From Peptoniphilus lacydonensis (GTDB lineage: Bacteria > Bacillota > Clostridia > Tissierellales > Peptoniphilaceae): a DNA stretch of 64,000 nt. The notes beneath the pieces are model-generated. The model saw nothing but the letters and a program-made list of their open reading frames with translations, ran no database searches and was not told where the DNA came from. Position 1 is the first letter of the stretch. Each line of letters begins with the position of its first letter. The stretch lies in assembly GCF_900106515.1 (NCBI RefSeq), contig NZ_FNWF01000002.1, forward strand, positions 306,836 through 370,835. Direction: 5' to 3'. The position numbers and the translations under genes were made by a program. Shown piece after piece: positions 63,590-64,000 of the stretch.

Positions 63590-63676
63590 TGGTGCAGAAA
63601 GAGGGACTTGAACCCTCACGCGATTCCTCGCACATGCCCCTCAAACATGCCTGTCTGCCTATTCCAGCACTTCTGC
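63590..63676 (-). tRNA. tRNA-Leu (anticodon GAG)
   Basis: 87 nt including an encoded CCA. Acceptor GCAGAAG/TTTCTGC, class II with a long variable arm, anticodon loop TTGAGGG and T-arm GAGGG/CCCTC with TTCAAGT. Reads CUC and CUU codons. Last gene of the minus-strand tRNA run. Confidence 0.93.
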
Positions 63677-63718
63677 ATAAAACAAAAAAGCTTGTAATTC
63701 AACATTACAAGTTTTTCT

Positions 63719-63795
63719 TGGCGTATCCTAGAGGATTCGAACCCCCGACCTTCTGGTCCGTAGCCAGACGCTCTATCCAGCTGAGCTAAGGATAC
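63719..63795 (-). tRNA. tRNA-Arg (anticodon ACG)
   Basis: 77 nt including encoded CCA. Acceptor GTATCCT/AGGATAC, anticodon stem TCTGG/CCAGA with loop CTACGGA, T-loop TTCGAAT. The wobble A (inosine after editing) reads CGN codons, which are rare in the core genes here but common in the nearby mobile DNA. Confidence 0.93.
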
Positions 63796-63802
63796 AAAAA
63801 AA

Positions 63803-63877
63803 TGGAGCGGATGACGAGATTCGAACTCGCGACCCTCGCCTTGGCAAGGCGATGCTCTACCACTGAGCCACATCCGC
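63803..63877 (-). tRNA. tRNA-Gly (anticodon GCC)
   Basis: 75 nt including encoded CCA. Acceptor GCGGATG/CATCCGC, anticodon stem TCGCC/GGCGA with loop TTGCCAA, T-loop TTCGAAT. Confidence 0.94.
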
Positions 63878-63900
63878 ATAAATAATTTTATTAAGTTATT

Positions 63901-63986
63901 TGGTGGAGGAGAGTGGATTTGAACCACTGAAAGCTAAGCTAACGGATTTACAGTCCGTCCCCTTTGGCCAACTCGGGAACTCCTCC
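63901..63986 (-). tRNA. tRNA-Tyr (anticodon GTA)
   Basis: 86 nt including encoded CCA. Acceptor GGAGGAG/CTCCTCC, class II long variable arm, anticodon stem ACGGA/TCCGT with loop CTGTAAA. The run of tRNAs probably continues past the right edge. Confidence 0.94.
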
Positions 63987-64000
63987 ATGTGATTTCCCAT

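Noticed and set aside
1..64000. CRISPR arrays, prophage modules, integrase/att sites, toxin-antitoxin or defence clusters
   Set aside because: Both strands were read for spaced direct repeats, phage structural genes, integrases and typical defence motifs. None was seen, although the tRNA cluster at the right edge could host an att site beyond the window.

Overview
The window is very AT-rich, uses AGA almost exclusively for arginine in its core genes, and carries strong AGGAGG-type ribosome binding sites. It also has a Bacillus-like housekeeping cluster, an Rnf complex and amino-acid, nucleoside and polyamine uptake, but no sporulation genes. This points to an anaerobic low-GC Firmicute, most likely a Gram-positive anaerobic coccus of the Peptoniphilaceae/Tissierellia type (for example Parvimonas, Peptoniphilus or a relative). 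The taxon is an inference from gene content and style, not from a marker search.

Layout. 1-3.1 kb: a cut-off acetyltransferase, a DUF3793 protein with a flavodoxin, and a GltS glutamate carrier. 3.1-6.2 kb: an SDF-type carboxylate symporter diverging from a three-gene envelope-stress operon (AmaP, DUF2273, Asp23). 6.3-10.1 kb: an IS1182-type transposase remnant abutting a heterodimeric ABC exporter pair. 10.4-31.3 kb: a long minus-strand housekeeping block (yicC-gmk-rpoZ-coaBC-priA-def-fmt-yugP-rsmB-rlmN-prpC-prkC-rsgA-rpe-thiN, plus-strand rpmB, then yloU-fakA-recG-rsmD-coaD and a coiled-coil gene). This mirrors the B. subtilis ylo region but lacks remA, spoVM and the sda genes. 31.4-37.0 kb: leuS, asnS, rarA, nrdR. 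37.1-42.25 kb: an accessory island with a broken IS30-type transposase, a dihydrodipicolinate-synthase-family gene with foreign codon usage behind a near-consensus promoter, and an ISL3-type element interrupted by an IS110-type element. 42.2-47.3 kb: the rnfCDGEAB operon. 47.6-52.4 kb: a BMP-type nucleoside ABC importer. 52.5-57.9 kb: an unknown membrane protein, the potABCD polyamine importer and its XRE-cupin regulator. 58.1-62.5 kb: a DUF1624 membrane protein, a TPM/LemA pair and a thiI-cysteine desulfurase pair. 62.6-64 kb: a degenerate YprB-type nuclease and four tRNA genes (Leu, Arg, Gly, Tyr).

How the parts work together. The core block covers translation quality and start (fmt, def, rsmB, rlmN, leuS, asnS, rpmB), replication restart and recombination (priA, recG, rarA), cofactors (coaBC, coaD, thiN), Ser/Thr signalling (prpC/prkC) and fatty-acid activation (fakA). 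Rnf couples ferredoxin:NAD+ electron transfer to an ion gradient. The symporters and ABC importers fit an organism living on amino acids, nucleosides and polyamines.

The most interesting region is the island at 37.1-42.25 kb. The IS110-type element can be removed in silico to restore a continuous ISL3 reading frame, and its structured leader is the expected place for a bridge RNA. I found no convincing wholly new multi-gene system, CRISPR array or prophage.
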